64,000 nucleotides of DNA, taken from positions 131,605,420 to 131,669,419 of the forward strand of contig CM043964.1 of the NCBI GenBank assembly GCA_014529385.2. Reading direction: 5' to 3'. The notes beneath the pieces were generated by a model, which saw nothing but the letters and a program-made list of their open reading frames with translations, made no database searches and was not told where the DNA came from. Source of the stretch: Adiantum capillus-veneris. Its lineage: Eukaryota > Streptophyta > Polypodiopsida > Polypodiales > Pteridaceae. Made by a program: the position numbers and the translations under genes. Every line of letters begins with the position of its first letter. Positions within the stretch are counted from its first letter, which is position 1. This document shows, piece after piece, positions 35,276 through 48,328 of the stretch.

Positions 35276-37098
35276 CTTATGATTTCAAATAGATTTACAC
35301 ATAAAAAGATGATGAAACAAAGTTTTGTATTGTTTTTGCACTATGTAGTAATGGCTCTATACTAAATCCATATGGCCTTAGGGCCATAGGGTTCCCTTTT
35401 AATGTAAGTATGCACAAATATGAGATTATGACCATGGGGAAACAAGATGCCAATAGAGAGCCATTCGGTCATCTTTGTATGTAGCACATCCTGTATCTAG
35501 TACACAAGGCAGCTAGACCACCCTATGGCCTTAGTGCCATATGGTTCCTTGTTGTCATAAAGGTGTAAAAATATGAGCAAAATGTCCTTAAATACAAAAT
35601 TGAGCACATAAAATTTAAGTTCATAAGTCCTCAGTAAGAGAGGACATCATATGAACTTGGCCATAGGATCTTTTACTAACATAGAGATCATCTTTTGACC
35701 CTAGGTACACAAGGTTCTAGTACAAAGTCATTAGTGCATAATGATTTTGTATGTATTACCTAAAGCAACCTAACCATCATATGGCCCTAAGGCCATAGAG
35801 TTCATTATTAACATAAAGGTGCAAAAAGATGAGCATATGGTCCTTGATTAAGGCTACTTGACCACCCTATGGCTTTAAGGCCATACGGTTGTCTATTAGC
35901 TTAAGGGTTCAACAAGATAATATTATGACCTTGTGGCCACAAAATTCCAATAGATAGCCATTAGGTCATCTATGTGTGTAGTACAAAAGGATCTGGTATG
36001 CAATTGCACAAGGCAATTTGTGACCACCATAGGGTTCAATCCCTCAATAATAGAGAGCATCCTATGACCCTAGGGCCATAGGGTTTTCCACTTACATAGA
36101 AATCATTCTTTGAACCTAGGACAAAAGGCTTATAAGACCACAATATTAGAGAGAATCCTATGACCCTAGGACTAAAGGGTTATAGTACATAGCCATTAGT
36201 ACATAATGCTTATGTATGTATTAGATAAGGCAGCCTAACCACTGTATGACCCTAAGGCCATAGATTTCTCTATTAACATGGAGGTGCCAAAAGATGAGCA
36301 TATGGTCCTTACCTAAGGAAACTTGACCACCCTATGGTCTTAGGGCCATAGGGTTCCTTGTAAACTTAAGCATGCAACAAGATGTATGGAACAAGCTTTT
36401 GTAATATTTTAAATCTTCTTGTTTCTTGAAACCATAAGCACTCTCACAAGAGATTCCAAAGAGCATCCTATGACCCTAGGACTAAAGGGTTATAGTACAT
36501 AGCCATTAGTACATAATGCTTATGTATGTATTAGATAATGCAGCCTAACCACTCGATGACCCTAAGGCCATAGGGTTCTCTATTAACATGAAGGTGCCAA
36601 AAGATGAGCATATGGTCCTTACGTAAGGAAACTTGACCACCCTATGGTCTTAGGGCCATAAGGTTCCTTGTCAAATTAAGCATGCAACAAGATGTATGGA
36701 ACAAGCTTTTGTAATATTTTGGTATCTACAAATGATCTTTGGAATCTCTTGTGAGAGTGCTTATGGTTTCAAGATACAAGAAGATTTAAAAAATTTAAAG
36801 TCTTTTTTACCATTTGATATTTTTTTATACGTTTACTAAATGTAGCTACATGAAGCCAAATTGTAAGAACCTTGCTATTTGTTTTTATGCAAAGCACCCT
36901 ATGGTCTCAATGCAATAGGGCAGCACCTCTATCTTCTACAAGACCTTTACCAATTGTAAATATAAGAAGCCACATGATTTTCACTCCATGACATTTGCAC
37001 CCTATGAACGTAAAGCCACAAGGTGGCATAATTGATTCCACAAATCACTTAATGTGTGTGGCTTGAATTTAGCACCCTATGATCCTAAGTTCAAGGAG
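35140..37098 (+). repeat. Palindrome-bearing repeat array D
   Basis: Continues the ATGGCC/GGCCAT units downstream of the FCP1-like exon. It is cut by the LTR beginning at 37099. Near-identical units of about 250 bp lie at 36150-36411 and 36464-36720. Confidence 0.85.
36411..36790. repeat. Inverted repeat, about 50-bp arms
   Basis: AAATCTTCTTGTTTCTTGAA...AAGAGATTCCAAAG (36408-36462) is the reverse complement of 36738-36790 (CTTTGGAATCTCTTG...AAGAAGATTT). It flanks the second of the two 250-bp units, like a small foldback insertion. Confidence 0.8.
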
Positions 37099-38032
37099 TG
37101 TTAGAAGCTAGACACACCCCACGAAAACTAACTACTCGGAGGATTATCATTTTTTGTAATTATTCATTTATTGAGGAAACTTGATTTTTCACCTTGTAAA
37201 TATTGGGGCTTACAGAAGTTTCCAGATTGTATGCCATTTTTGATAGTTAGATTGAGTAGATGGTTGATTTTGAAACTTTAGGGTTTGAGAATTGTAAGGT
37301 ATTTATACCACTTTTTGACCTTAATGAAAAAACCTTCTGTCATTTTTAAAAACAAGTTTTGAAGTCTGTGAGTGAGCATACTATATACGAGAGAGAGTGT
37401 GAGCTTCATCTTGACGCTACATGTGCACTGGTGGTCAGAATCGAGTGTGGAGAAGTGCAGCGTGTTGCCCCCGATGAGAGCTACGTGCAGATACCTACAT
37501 TGCGCGCATACGGTCCGGTTTTGCGAGCTCCTTCTACGAGTTTCATCTGGTGATTTGGTGAGCATACGTTGTCCGATCGTGCATTGCAGCATATCCACGC
37601 GTTCACATTGAGTAGAACTACACATTAAGCACTTTAGATTTTGGAAACAAAGACCTACAAATTTCGGCCAGACATCCTACGTGATTTTTCACCGGGTGTT
37701 TTGGGTTGGGGTTTTGGTTCATAGAACTTAGGGAGAGCGACCTATTGGTATTAGTAGGGTCTCCTTCAAGTTCTATGGTGTTTTGAGATTTTTTGATGGG
37801 TGTTCGGATCTAGAAAGAGTTGTAGGAAGTTTCCTCTTATGCACTCTTGAACGCTGTGACTTAAACAATTGGTAGAGACCTCTGTAGGAATTAGTTAGGA
37901 GTCGATCGAGTGTAGGTTGACACCTTATGCTTGCTTCCACGTGCCTGCGGGTCGAGTTTCATCTTTAGCTGACATTATATGTTAGGTGAGTTCTCGCTGT
38001 GCTGACGTCCGTCGCGGCGTATCCATCCAACA
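37099..38032 (+). repeat. 5' LTR, 934 bp
   Basis: Starts TGTTAGAAGCTAGACACACC and ends CATCCAACA, so TGTT...AACA borders, directly followed by the primer site. The flanking pentamer on the left is AGGAG. Confidence 0.85.
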
Positions 38033-38052
38033 TTGGCGCCGCTGCCGGGGAC
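38033..38052 (+). other. Primer-binding site, Athila/Tat type
   Basis: TTGGCGCCGCTGCCGGGGAC, immediately after the LTR. This form is typical of plant Athila/Tat Ty3/gypsy elements rather than of tRNA-iMet users. Confidence 0.85.
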
Positions 38053-39836
38053 GAAAACCTTAGGTAGGTGACCGAGACTAATCCTTGAGGATAGGGATTT
38101 TTGATTTTCCAAGAGTCTTGTTTTACATTTAGATAGGATCAAAGGGTGGAGGACTCTCTAGGTCTTAGAGGGAGTCTAGGAAGCGTGTGTTTGGCCTAGA
38201 TCCTTTGACTTAGGTAGATTTAGGTAGACTAAGATAGTTTTAGGTATTAGTCGAGTTCTTGAGTAGGAGTTGGAGTGGTAAAAGCGGTGAGAGGAGAGCT
38301 TGAGAGTCCTGAGAGGCCAGAAAGCAACCAAAACACCATTTCACATGATAAGTAGGAGTAGAGTAAGTAGGACATCATGATTCAGGATCTAGAGCACTTC
38401 ATGAATGTATATTTGCTTGGTAAATTCATCACAAGTTTGTAAAAGCAAAAGTGTGTTTGAAAGCCTAAGTGAAGTCCAAAAGTTACTGTGAGTGTTTCTG
38501 ATAGAGCTACAGAGCATCAGGAGCATTTTTGTCAAAAAAAAAATTTAATTTCAAGCCAGGAGACATCCTACGCGTAGGATGTCTACATGCTAATCTGGTG
38601 GAAATTTTGGGATTTTGAGTTGACCAGTGTGTTCAAAAGGTGGGGTTTATCCTATTTTCAACTGGAAAGTGGAAATTGGACCATATCTTGAGAGGATAAG
38701 GCCAGATAGAATGAAATTGCCAGACATCCTACCCAAATTGTGCCAAAACATTATTTTAAGACCAAAACCCTAAGATGGCTGCATGAGCATGTCTTGTATG
38801 ATATATTGAGTACTGAGAGGGGTTTCATCTCATTTGGGTGAGAAAATTGGGTACAAAGCAGATCTTGACACTTTTGACTGAAAAGACAAGAACAGCTAAA
38901 ATTAGGGACTTTTGAAATCCAAACCAAAATCTAAGTATACCACTGGGTTACTGACATCAAGGGGAAACTGTGGATCAAGTCTGGGGTCAAACAGGCCAAA
39001 AAGACATCTTATGCATAGGATGTCTTCTGTGTGATTTTTGACTCCAAACCAAATTTTGAGTATACCAAAGTGATCAGCAACTCAAGGGGAGCCTGTGTTT
39101 TGAATTTGAATCCATTCTGATGAAAAAGACATCCTACATGTAGGATGTCTAAAGCAAGAAATTGAAGCTAGATACTGACTGTGAGCATAGCAAGGTGTTG
39201 TATAGCCTAAGGCAAGCCTCTAGGTCAATTTTGGTCCAAATTGGAGTTGGTTAGACTAATCAAGATCAGCAACAGACTGTCGGAACAGATTTTTGACTCA
39301 TTGACCAGCTTATAGGTGTTCAAATCAAAAAGTAAAAACAGCTGTAGACTCAGCACATCAAGGGGAATCCAAAGTGCAAAAAATCCAAGCAAAACAAAGC
39401 AAGAGACATCCTACGTGTAGGATGTCTATTAGGGCCTACTGAAGAGAAAATTTGATTGGGCTTAGACAGTGAGATTCCATTTGGCTTAAGGGTTCCAGAA
39501 CTTCTTTCAGAAGTGAATTTGGACCTTGTTTGTCCATTTGACGGAGCAAAGACTGAATTCAGACTTTTTTGCGTAAATTGACCAACATCTGAGGAAAGTA
39601 CAGTTGCAGATTGGCAGACCTAATCCAAAACATCAACAGTATATAAAATACAGTAGTGGTTGAGATTAACTCTCCAGTTATACCAATCATTACTAAGATA
39701 ACCTCTAGCAGATAAATGCTTTGATTCGATTGCCAAAATTAAACGCTTGTGTACAGGTATATTCAGCAATAAAGCAAGAAGTTATGCGGAAACTGATCCT
39801 ATGCTAGGTGAGTGGTTGGATTTTTGGTAAATTGCA
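38053..39836 (+). other. Retrotransposon leader with repeated 24-bp palindromes
   Basis: Long untranslated leader. AGACATCCTAC + central bases + GTAGGATGTCT occurs at 38561-38584 (perfect), 39002-39025 (one mismatch), 39127-39150 (perfect) and 39404-39427 (near perfect). Half-sites are near 37669 (in the LTR) and 38722. Confidence 0.9.
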
Positions 39837-39845
39837 TTGATAAGT

Positions 39846-40490
39846 TTGATGAATTTAAGATCAGGAAGATACATTGTTAGAGACCAGAAGCTGGCAGGTG
39901 ACCAAGTTAGCTTAGTGTCCACCAAGGAGAGTGTAACTCAAGCAAGGCTAGATCCACTAGCACTGAATATTGAGGAAGGTAGTGATACTGACACTTCGTT
40001 AGACAAATCTTTCTTCATGATGGGTAGTCAACAGCCAGGAGGTTTCACCTATGACGGACCAATGCCAGGAGGAAGCACCTCCCTAAATCCTTTGAATGAT
40101 TCCAAGCTCACTGTGATCTTCTTAGAGGGAACAAACTCGAGGGGAGCCCTAGTCTATTCTGACCATCGATGATACAAATGCATTTGTATCAAAGAGAGGC
40201 CGGCTCAGAGATTGGAGATAATCCGAGTCAATGATGATGGAGATAGCTTCCGATACGAAAAGGGGAACCACTATCTGATAGTTGGTAACCCTGAAGATTA
40301 CAACAGATATGGAGATAATGTGGTGAAAGGGAAAATGGTTTCAGAAGCTCAAGAACCGCCACCAAACATTGATCGGCCCGGAGCTATTTTTATGTATGAT
40401 AAGAAAACAACCAGGGTTCCAACTTATAATGAGAATGTGACAATCTACAAGCATGAGAGTGAGGGTATAGTCGCTTACTTTTGCAGCAAA
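39846..40490 (+). pseudogene. Gag-like polyprotein N-terminus, truncated
   Basis: Begins MNLRSGRYIVRDQKLAGDQV. The MNLRSGR opening is common at the start of gag-pol in Athila/Tat and related gypsy elements. The same frame continues through one TGA (40170-40172) to VNDDGDSFRYEKGNHYLIV and VPTYNENVTIYKHESEG. It is then cut near 40490 by unrelated sequence. No capsid, protease or RT domain remains. Confidence 0.6.
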
Positions 40491-40743
40491 GAACCATACA
40501 TAGGCCTTCTTCTATGCATTGCATCTCAAACTCGGCCTCTACAGTCTTCTTCCCCTTCATGGCCTCCGTATTAGTACTATTATCATTGTGCTTGGAGTCT
40601 ACTATCAAGGGCACCCCTAGCTTCTCCTCCCAAGAGAAAGGCTCCATTGCACCTCCACTTATATACAACCTCTCCTCAATATAACTATATCTGCATGGAT
40701 CCTCTCCCATCATCCTCACCACATTGATGAATTTGTTGAGCAC
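40491..40743 (-). pseudogene. Short unrecognised coding fragment
   Basis: The minus-strand frame from 40743 reads MLNKFINVVRMMGEDPCRYS and ends in an acidic-basic stretch KKTVEAEFEMQCIEEGL before crossing into retroelement sequence. I do not recognise the family. It may be an N-terminal exon whose continuation was replaced by the retroelement. Confidence 0.25.
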
Positions 40744-40935
40744 CCCTTATCAAATTAAAGGTGCTAGGGCTCACCACCACTCCATTGTTGCTTCACATAG
40801 TGATACCTTTACACAAACCAAGCAAGAGTTTTCATTTCAATTGTGTTATAGCACTACCTTGTACTTTATAGAAAAGGAGAAGAAAGCCACTAAATGGATC
40901 TAAGTACCAAATTTGCATGTGTAAAGGGAATATAA

Positions 40936-40937
<2 letters not shown>

Positions 40938-40990
<53 letters not shown>
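40938..40990. repeat. (TC)n microsatellite
   Basis: About 26 TC repeats, followed by CT-rich DNA to 41035. Confidence 0.95.
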
Positions 40991-40997
<7 letters not shown>

Positions 40998-41133
40998 CTC
41001 TCCTCGTCCGTCCTCTCTGTCTCTCCTCTCCTCCTCGACGGAGAGATCTTTAAGGTCTCTTGGGATAGTTCCCTATGATGTTAAAATTCTCCTCTTCCTC
41101 TTCTTCTTCTTCTTTTTATTCTTCTTCTTCTTC

Positions 41134-41137
<4 letters not shown>

Positions 41138-41187
<50 letters not shown>
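41138..41187. repeat. (TG)n microsatellite
   Basis: About 25 TG repeats after a CTT-rich run (41090-41133). Confidence 0.95.
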
Positions 41188-43625
<2,438 letters not shown>

Positions 43626-43629
43626 AAAT

Positions 43630-44110
43630 GAAAAGGCCCTAGCTGCACCCTTGGACACGTGCTTGCTTTGCCACCAACGCAACTTGCATCTGCCCATTGC
43701 AGGTCTGCGCTGGCTTGAGCCTCACGCCGCCGCAACCTCAGCTCAGGTCGTCGCCCTGCTCAAATCCAAATTGCGATGTGCGACAAAGACTGCCCGACCA
43801 ACTCTTGCTGTGTGTGCTCGCGAGAGGTGTATCTGGAGACCCGGAGGACTGTGATCCTCGTCCACCACATCACACAGTAGAGGGCACACACACACAGAGG
43901 TCTCTAGCTTCCACTGCTTCTACACCATCGTGCCCTCTTTGCAGTTGGCATCCTCGCCATTGCTCTCTCTTTCTCCACGTCTGGGAGAAATGGTCATGCA
44001 TGATGCGAACTGACGTGCTTGCACGACCTAGACAGGGATAGTGCTAGACAGGACTGTCGCCTCGCCACACCCACACACACACACACACACACACATACCC
44101 TCTTCTGCTA
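43630..44110. other. GC-rich pocket, possible exon remnant
   Basis: Base composition jumps well above the surroundings (GCCGCCGCAACC, GTCGTCGCCCTG). Open frames of about 110 codons exist on the plus strand, but none resembles a family I know. It could be a captured gene piece or a retroelement end. It includes (AC)n at 44070-44095. Confidence 0.35.
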
Positions 44111-44282
44111 TGGCCTGCATCCCTACACCTGCTCCGTCTTTGTCTTTCTCTCTCCCCTTGTTAACATGTGTCTCTCCTCGACATGCTTCTCCTGTCCGCC
44201 CTCCCACTTGTAGTCATGAGCAAAGCCAACTCCTCCTTGACCACAAAAAATCGCTTCTCTCTCCACAAACATCCTAACACAC

Positions 44283-44286
<4 letters not shown>

Positions 44287-44336
<50 letters not shown>
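44287..44336. repeat. (TC)n microsatellite
   Basis: 25 TC repeats. Confidence 0.95.
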
Positions 44337-44338
<2 letters not shown>

Positions 44339-44837
44339 CACCTGCCATACGCACCATTTTTTTCCTCTTAAGACATGCCAGCATGTGTCGACTCCTTGGC
44401 TTTTCCCCCACCAACCACAGCAGCATCTCCGAAGATGCCTCTCAAAACAAATCAAAAAAAGATTGTAGGGACATACTAACGTAAATTTTGTAAATGTACC
44501 CTTTACATTAAGAGCTAAGTAAAAGGTTTTTTTAAACACCACCCTCTCTCTCTCTCTATCTCCATCTCCCTCCCCGCCCCTCCCCCCCCAAAGATCATTA
44601 TGAGCTTTTACCTTTTCAAAATAGATTTTTAACTCTGATGACCCCTAAATAATCACTTTTTTTTCCTTTTGAAGGCCCTCGTGAATACTTTAGCTTGTTT
44701 CTGAAAGCTTGGAAAACCTACATATGAGAAATAGAAGGGCTAAATTGATTAATATTGAAGATTTTAACACTAGCCCTGTAAAAAATTAGCCACTTTTGTA
44801 GCTTTTTGAGACTTTTGTAAAAAAAAATCCAACACTA

Positions 44838-46094
44838 TGTTAGTTGTGCGCACGTCGAGTTCCCTCTACCATGCTTTGAACGTTTGGACCTCTTCTCTGT
44901 TGACATCAATGTCTTGTTGTGCAGCGTGACATCATCATCGGAGACGTCCTGAAGAAAATATAGAGTTTATCTTTGCTCTCTTTGTTGTTCATCCTCACTG
45001 GAGCTAGAGTAGTCAAAGCAAACAAAACACCTCTATATTCTTTGGAGGAAGTTTTCGATGATGATGTCGCACTACAACAAGACGTCGATGTGGACAGAGA
45101 AGAGGTCAAAACGTTCAAAGCACAACAGAGGTAACTCGATGTGTGCACAACCTTGCAACTGAACAATATCAACCAGGTAACTCTCTTATTTGTCTCTCTT
45201 GCAGTTTATAATGAATGCTCTCTCTCTTCTTCCTTAAATAACAACCCGTTGCATGGTGGACAAACCACAACTTCCCATTCAGCATTTATCTCTCACCTTG
45301 GCTCACGTGCTTGACTCCCATCCATCTCCCTCGCCAGTTGCTACCTATGGAGAGCATGCCACCCCGTAAAGAAGAGACGCTCATTACATTGGTTAACTAT
45401 TTCACCTTCAATTGGTCGTCGTTGTTTCTCAGTGTCGCTTAGTTTTGGTCACGTGACTACGTAAGGGAAAATTGCGGGTCCAATGATCGAAGCATCTCCC
45501 TTAGTAGATTTAGTGCCAACGCATCTCCCTTAGAGTGTGGCTTAGTTTTGGTCGCGTGACCACGCAAGGAAAAATTGCAGCTCCAATGATCGTAGCATCT
45601 CCCTTAGTAGGTTTAGTGCCAATGCACCTCCTTTAGAAAATACACATGGGTAGGTTTAGTGTCAATGCACCTCCCTTCTTGTCCATTCTTGCGAGATGGT
45701 GTTTGATCCATAGCTCCTCGAGCTTGGTACTTTCTCCCTCGTAGTCCTCTTGATCGATGCTCAGTGTTGTACTTCTTGTTCATTCTGACAGAGACAAGAA
45801 GTTGTGAATCAGAAAGGGGCACCGAAACAAAGATTTAGCCGTTATAAAGCGAGCCTTAGTTTTGTTCACACACAAGTTTTCACCTAGAGGTGCTCAAGTT
45901 GGGCTTGTACTCTGAAAATACGCCTTGAGAACTTGAGCTCATTGAAAAAATAAGTGCCTATAGTAACATGGTGTTGTTGTTGTTGCATTGGTGCAGTCTA
46001 CACTCCTCCATCTTACTGCTGATAATTCTATTTTCAATGGGTTCAAGTTCTCAAGGCCTAATTTCAAAGTACAAGCCCAATCTGAGCACCTCTA
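44838..46094 (+). mobile_element. Foldback element, left part (split by LINE)
   Basis: 45,020-45,990 is the reverse complement of 46,020-46,094 plus 58,832 to about 59,640, with the hairpin centre near 46,000. At the far left, 44,838-45,015 (TTTGAACGTTTGGACCTCTT and GTGACATCATCATCGGAGAC) is again inverted against 45,035-45,160. It also contains two tandem copies of an approx. 85-bp unit with GCATCTCCCTTAGTAG (45,480-45,645). No transposase is visible, so it is non-autonomous. Confidence 0.8.
46083..46094 (+). repeat. LINE target-site duplication, left copy
   Basis: TGAGCACCTCTA, identical to 58820-58831. The interrupted foldback arm becomes continuous when one copy and the LINE are removed. 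Confidence 0.9.
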
Positions 46095-46585
46095 ATTCAA
46101 GGCTCGCTGCTGCCCCCGCTCATCCCCCTCGTGCATGCTCTGTACCCCGCCTCCCCCCTCTCTCGCCATCGCTCTTCCCCCAAATCCCGTTTTCCTACCT
46201 TGCCTGTCATTGCCTTCGTTCTTCCCCAACGCACAGATTCAGTGTGTAGCACCGCAGGCTGCCCCAGCCTCATCATGCCGTGCATACCTACCTGCCCCAG
46301 CCTCAGCCCCGGCCTCAACCCGTGCCGTGCTTCAGCTTGACCGCCCCTACTTTGCAATCCCAATCCCTCCGCACTGCTTCCCCCCATCCCCCTTGCCCCA
46401 GGTCTTGCTCGGTTGAAAGCATCATTACTCTTGGCGTTCTCATTGTGCTCTCGGCCAACAGAGGGCCACCTCTCGTCTTCGTCTTTCTGCCCTTCTCCCC
46501 GGTAGCAGACACTAATAGATGCTCATGCTCCACCTCAGAGGGACTCTTAGGAAACCCCATCGCCCAACCCCGCTGAGCCCACCAT

Positions 46586-47443
46586 TTGATTTTCTCTATC
46601 ACGACAGAGCAAGCGAGCCTTGCCGTAGAGGTGGAACGCCTGCAGGCGACTTCCATCATCTGCAAGATTCTCAACACCAGACCCAAGAGAGGAGAGCTAT
46701 GTGATCTTCTCGAGGCTTGCCTTCTTGAAAATGTGGCCAAGATCTTGGACATTCAGTTCCTCGAACGCGGCTACTATCAGATAGAGTTTGAGACCTCCGA
46801 GATGGCGTCCAAGGTCATCGCGACGAGTCCCTTGACTATCTAAGCAATTCGAGCCCACTTTTGAGAGTGGAGACATGGTTTTGACCCAGCTTCATATGTT
46901 CTGGTAGAGGAGATAGACCTTCGCATCTCCGTCTGCTTTCCTAGTTTGAGGAAGGAGTACCGACTACTTTTATCTAGGATAGACTCAAAGAATAGGAATT
47001 TCCTGGAGACACCTTGCATGGCAGCCTCAGTAGCTTCCAAGGCGACTGATATTACTCAGTACGTGTTCTGGTTAGGGACACCCACACTCTCCCGAAGGTC
47101 ATCTTACTTCCTCGGTTGAGTGGGGGTTGGTTCCGACAGAGCGTGGAGTATTCGGGCCTCCCAAATCATTGTTTCATTTGTCGACAAATGGGCCATCTTG
47201 CGAAGGCCTGTCCACGGAGGAGACCCCGACCTGCGCCACAAGCCCAACCCCAGCCCTCAAGGGCTGGCCAGTAGCAGTAGTAGGCAGAGTCACAGAGTAC
47301 ACAGGCAGAGCCACGCTCCGAGCATGGGGCTCAAGCAGAGGAGGGTTGGCAGCAGGTTCATGGTCAACACCAGTAGGGACCATTGTTGCAACCTGGCACT
47401 CAGAATGGTCCTCACGCTCCTGTCCAGCAGAGTAGCCCCCCTC

Positions 47444-47494
<51 letters not shown>

Positions 47495-48119
47495 TTCTCC
47501 CTCTTCCTTTCCATCTCGCCCTCCTACCTTTGCCGATCCCCCTCGTCCCCCCTCTCCCCCTGCTCCGTCACCTCCTCCCCCTCCAGTCTTGCAGCCGTCC
47601 CAGGGGGCAGGGCCTCCCTCAGCTCCTAGGATATCCCTTGGCAGCACCTTTGCCACGAGTCGCTTGGTGAGAGAGGGACAACCTTTCTTGCGACCTCCTC
47701 TTCTGGTGCATACGTCTCCCTTTGCAGCAGTTCCTTGTGGTCTGACGAGCTTCGACGTTCATCATCTTTGGGATTTCTTTGCCTACAACTTTACATGGTT
47801 TCTTGGCGACCCCTCACCAAACCTTGAGGCAGCCTGCTTCAGAGTTGATGCACTGTTCCTTGCATCTAGGGAGATAGAGGCCTTGGACTTAGTGGTTGGA
47901 TTCTCTTTTCCCCTATGCGGCAGGGACCAGGCCGAGTGGACTATAGGCTCAGTGTTGGAGTGGTTGCAGACACAGGTCCTAGAGTTCTCTCATCACATGG
48001 GAGACCTAGGGGTTGCAGACTTGCTTCAGACTCTTTGGCCTTTGGCCAAGTTTTTTGTGACACCTCCAGATGCAGAAAGATGTAGACACATTGTGGTTCA
48101 CTTTTTAGTTGACATGTAG
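46586..48119 (+). pseudogene. LINE ORF1 (DUF4283-like, zinc knuckle, Pro-rich)
   Basis: ORF1 protein binds LINE RNA. The N-terminal part resembles the plant DUF4283 region: ERGYYQIEFETSEMASKVI, then a WRHGFDP segment. A CCHC knuckle follows, NHCFICRQMGHLAKACP (about 47165-47215). A run of 50 C residues (47445-47494) would encode polyproline and puts the reading frame in doubt. The tail VHHLWDFFAYNFTWFLGD...FLVDM ends at 48119. Stops occur near 46843 and elsewhere, and the trace changes frame, so it is not functional as read. Confidence 0.65.
47445..47494. repeat. Poly(C) tract, 50 bases
   Basis: An uninterrupted run of C inside the proline-rich part of LINE ORF1, with CT-rich flanks. Length may be unreliable from sequencing. 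Confidence 0.9.
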
Positions 48120-48328
48120 AGACCGCCGTGCTATATACACATACATGAGGACTCCTGGACAGAGGAGGTTGCTTTATGCATGGCTCGGTCTACTTGGGCT
48201 TGGGCTAGACACTCTTTGCAGTCACGCCCATCTCGAGGACTCTCGGATGCGGATTATTCCCCATCCAATCCTTCCTCAAAGATAGCACGGTTAGCCGCTA
48301 TGGTACCATCAGTTCTCTCTCGCTCCCC

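Larger units (their letters stand above)
37099..40490 (+). mobile_element. 5' part of an Athila/Tat-type LTR retrotransposon
   Basis: LTR, primer site, long leader and the start of a gag-like frame are present. The trace stops abruptly near 40490, and no 3' LTR is seen. It is inserted into array D. Confidence 0.8.

Noticed and set aside
43697-44041. 114-codon frame in the GC-rich pocket
   Set aside because: No family resemblance and no splice or promoter context; kept only as a composition anomaly.
47174-47656. Gly-rich minus-strand frame through the poly(C) tract
   Set aside because: It is an artefact of reading poly(G). The plus strand has the LINE ORF1 zinc knuckle.
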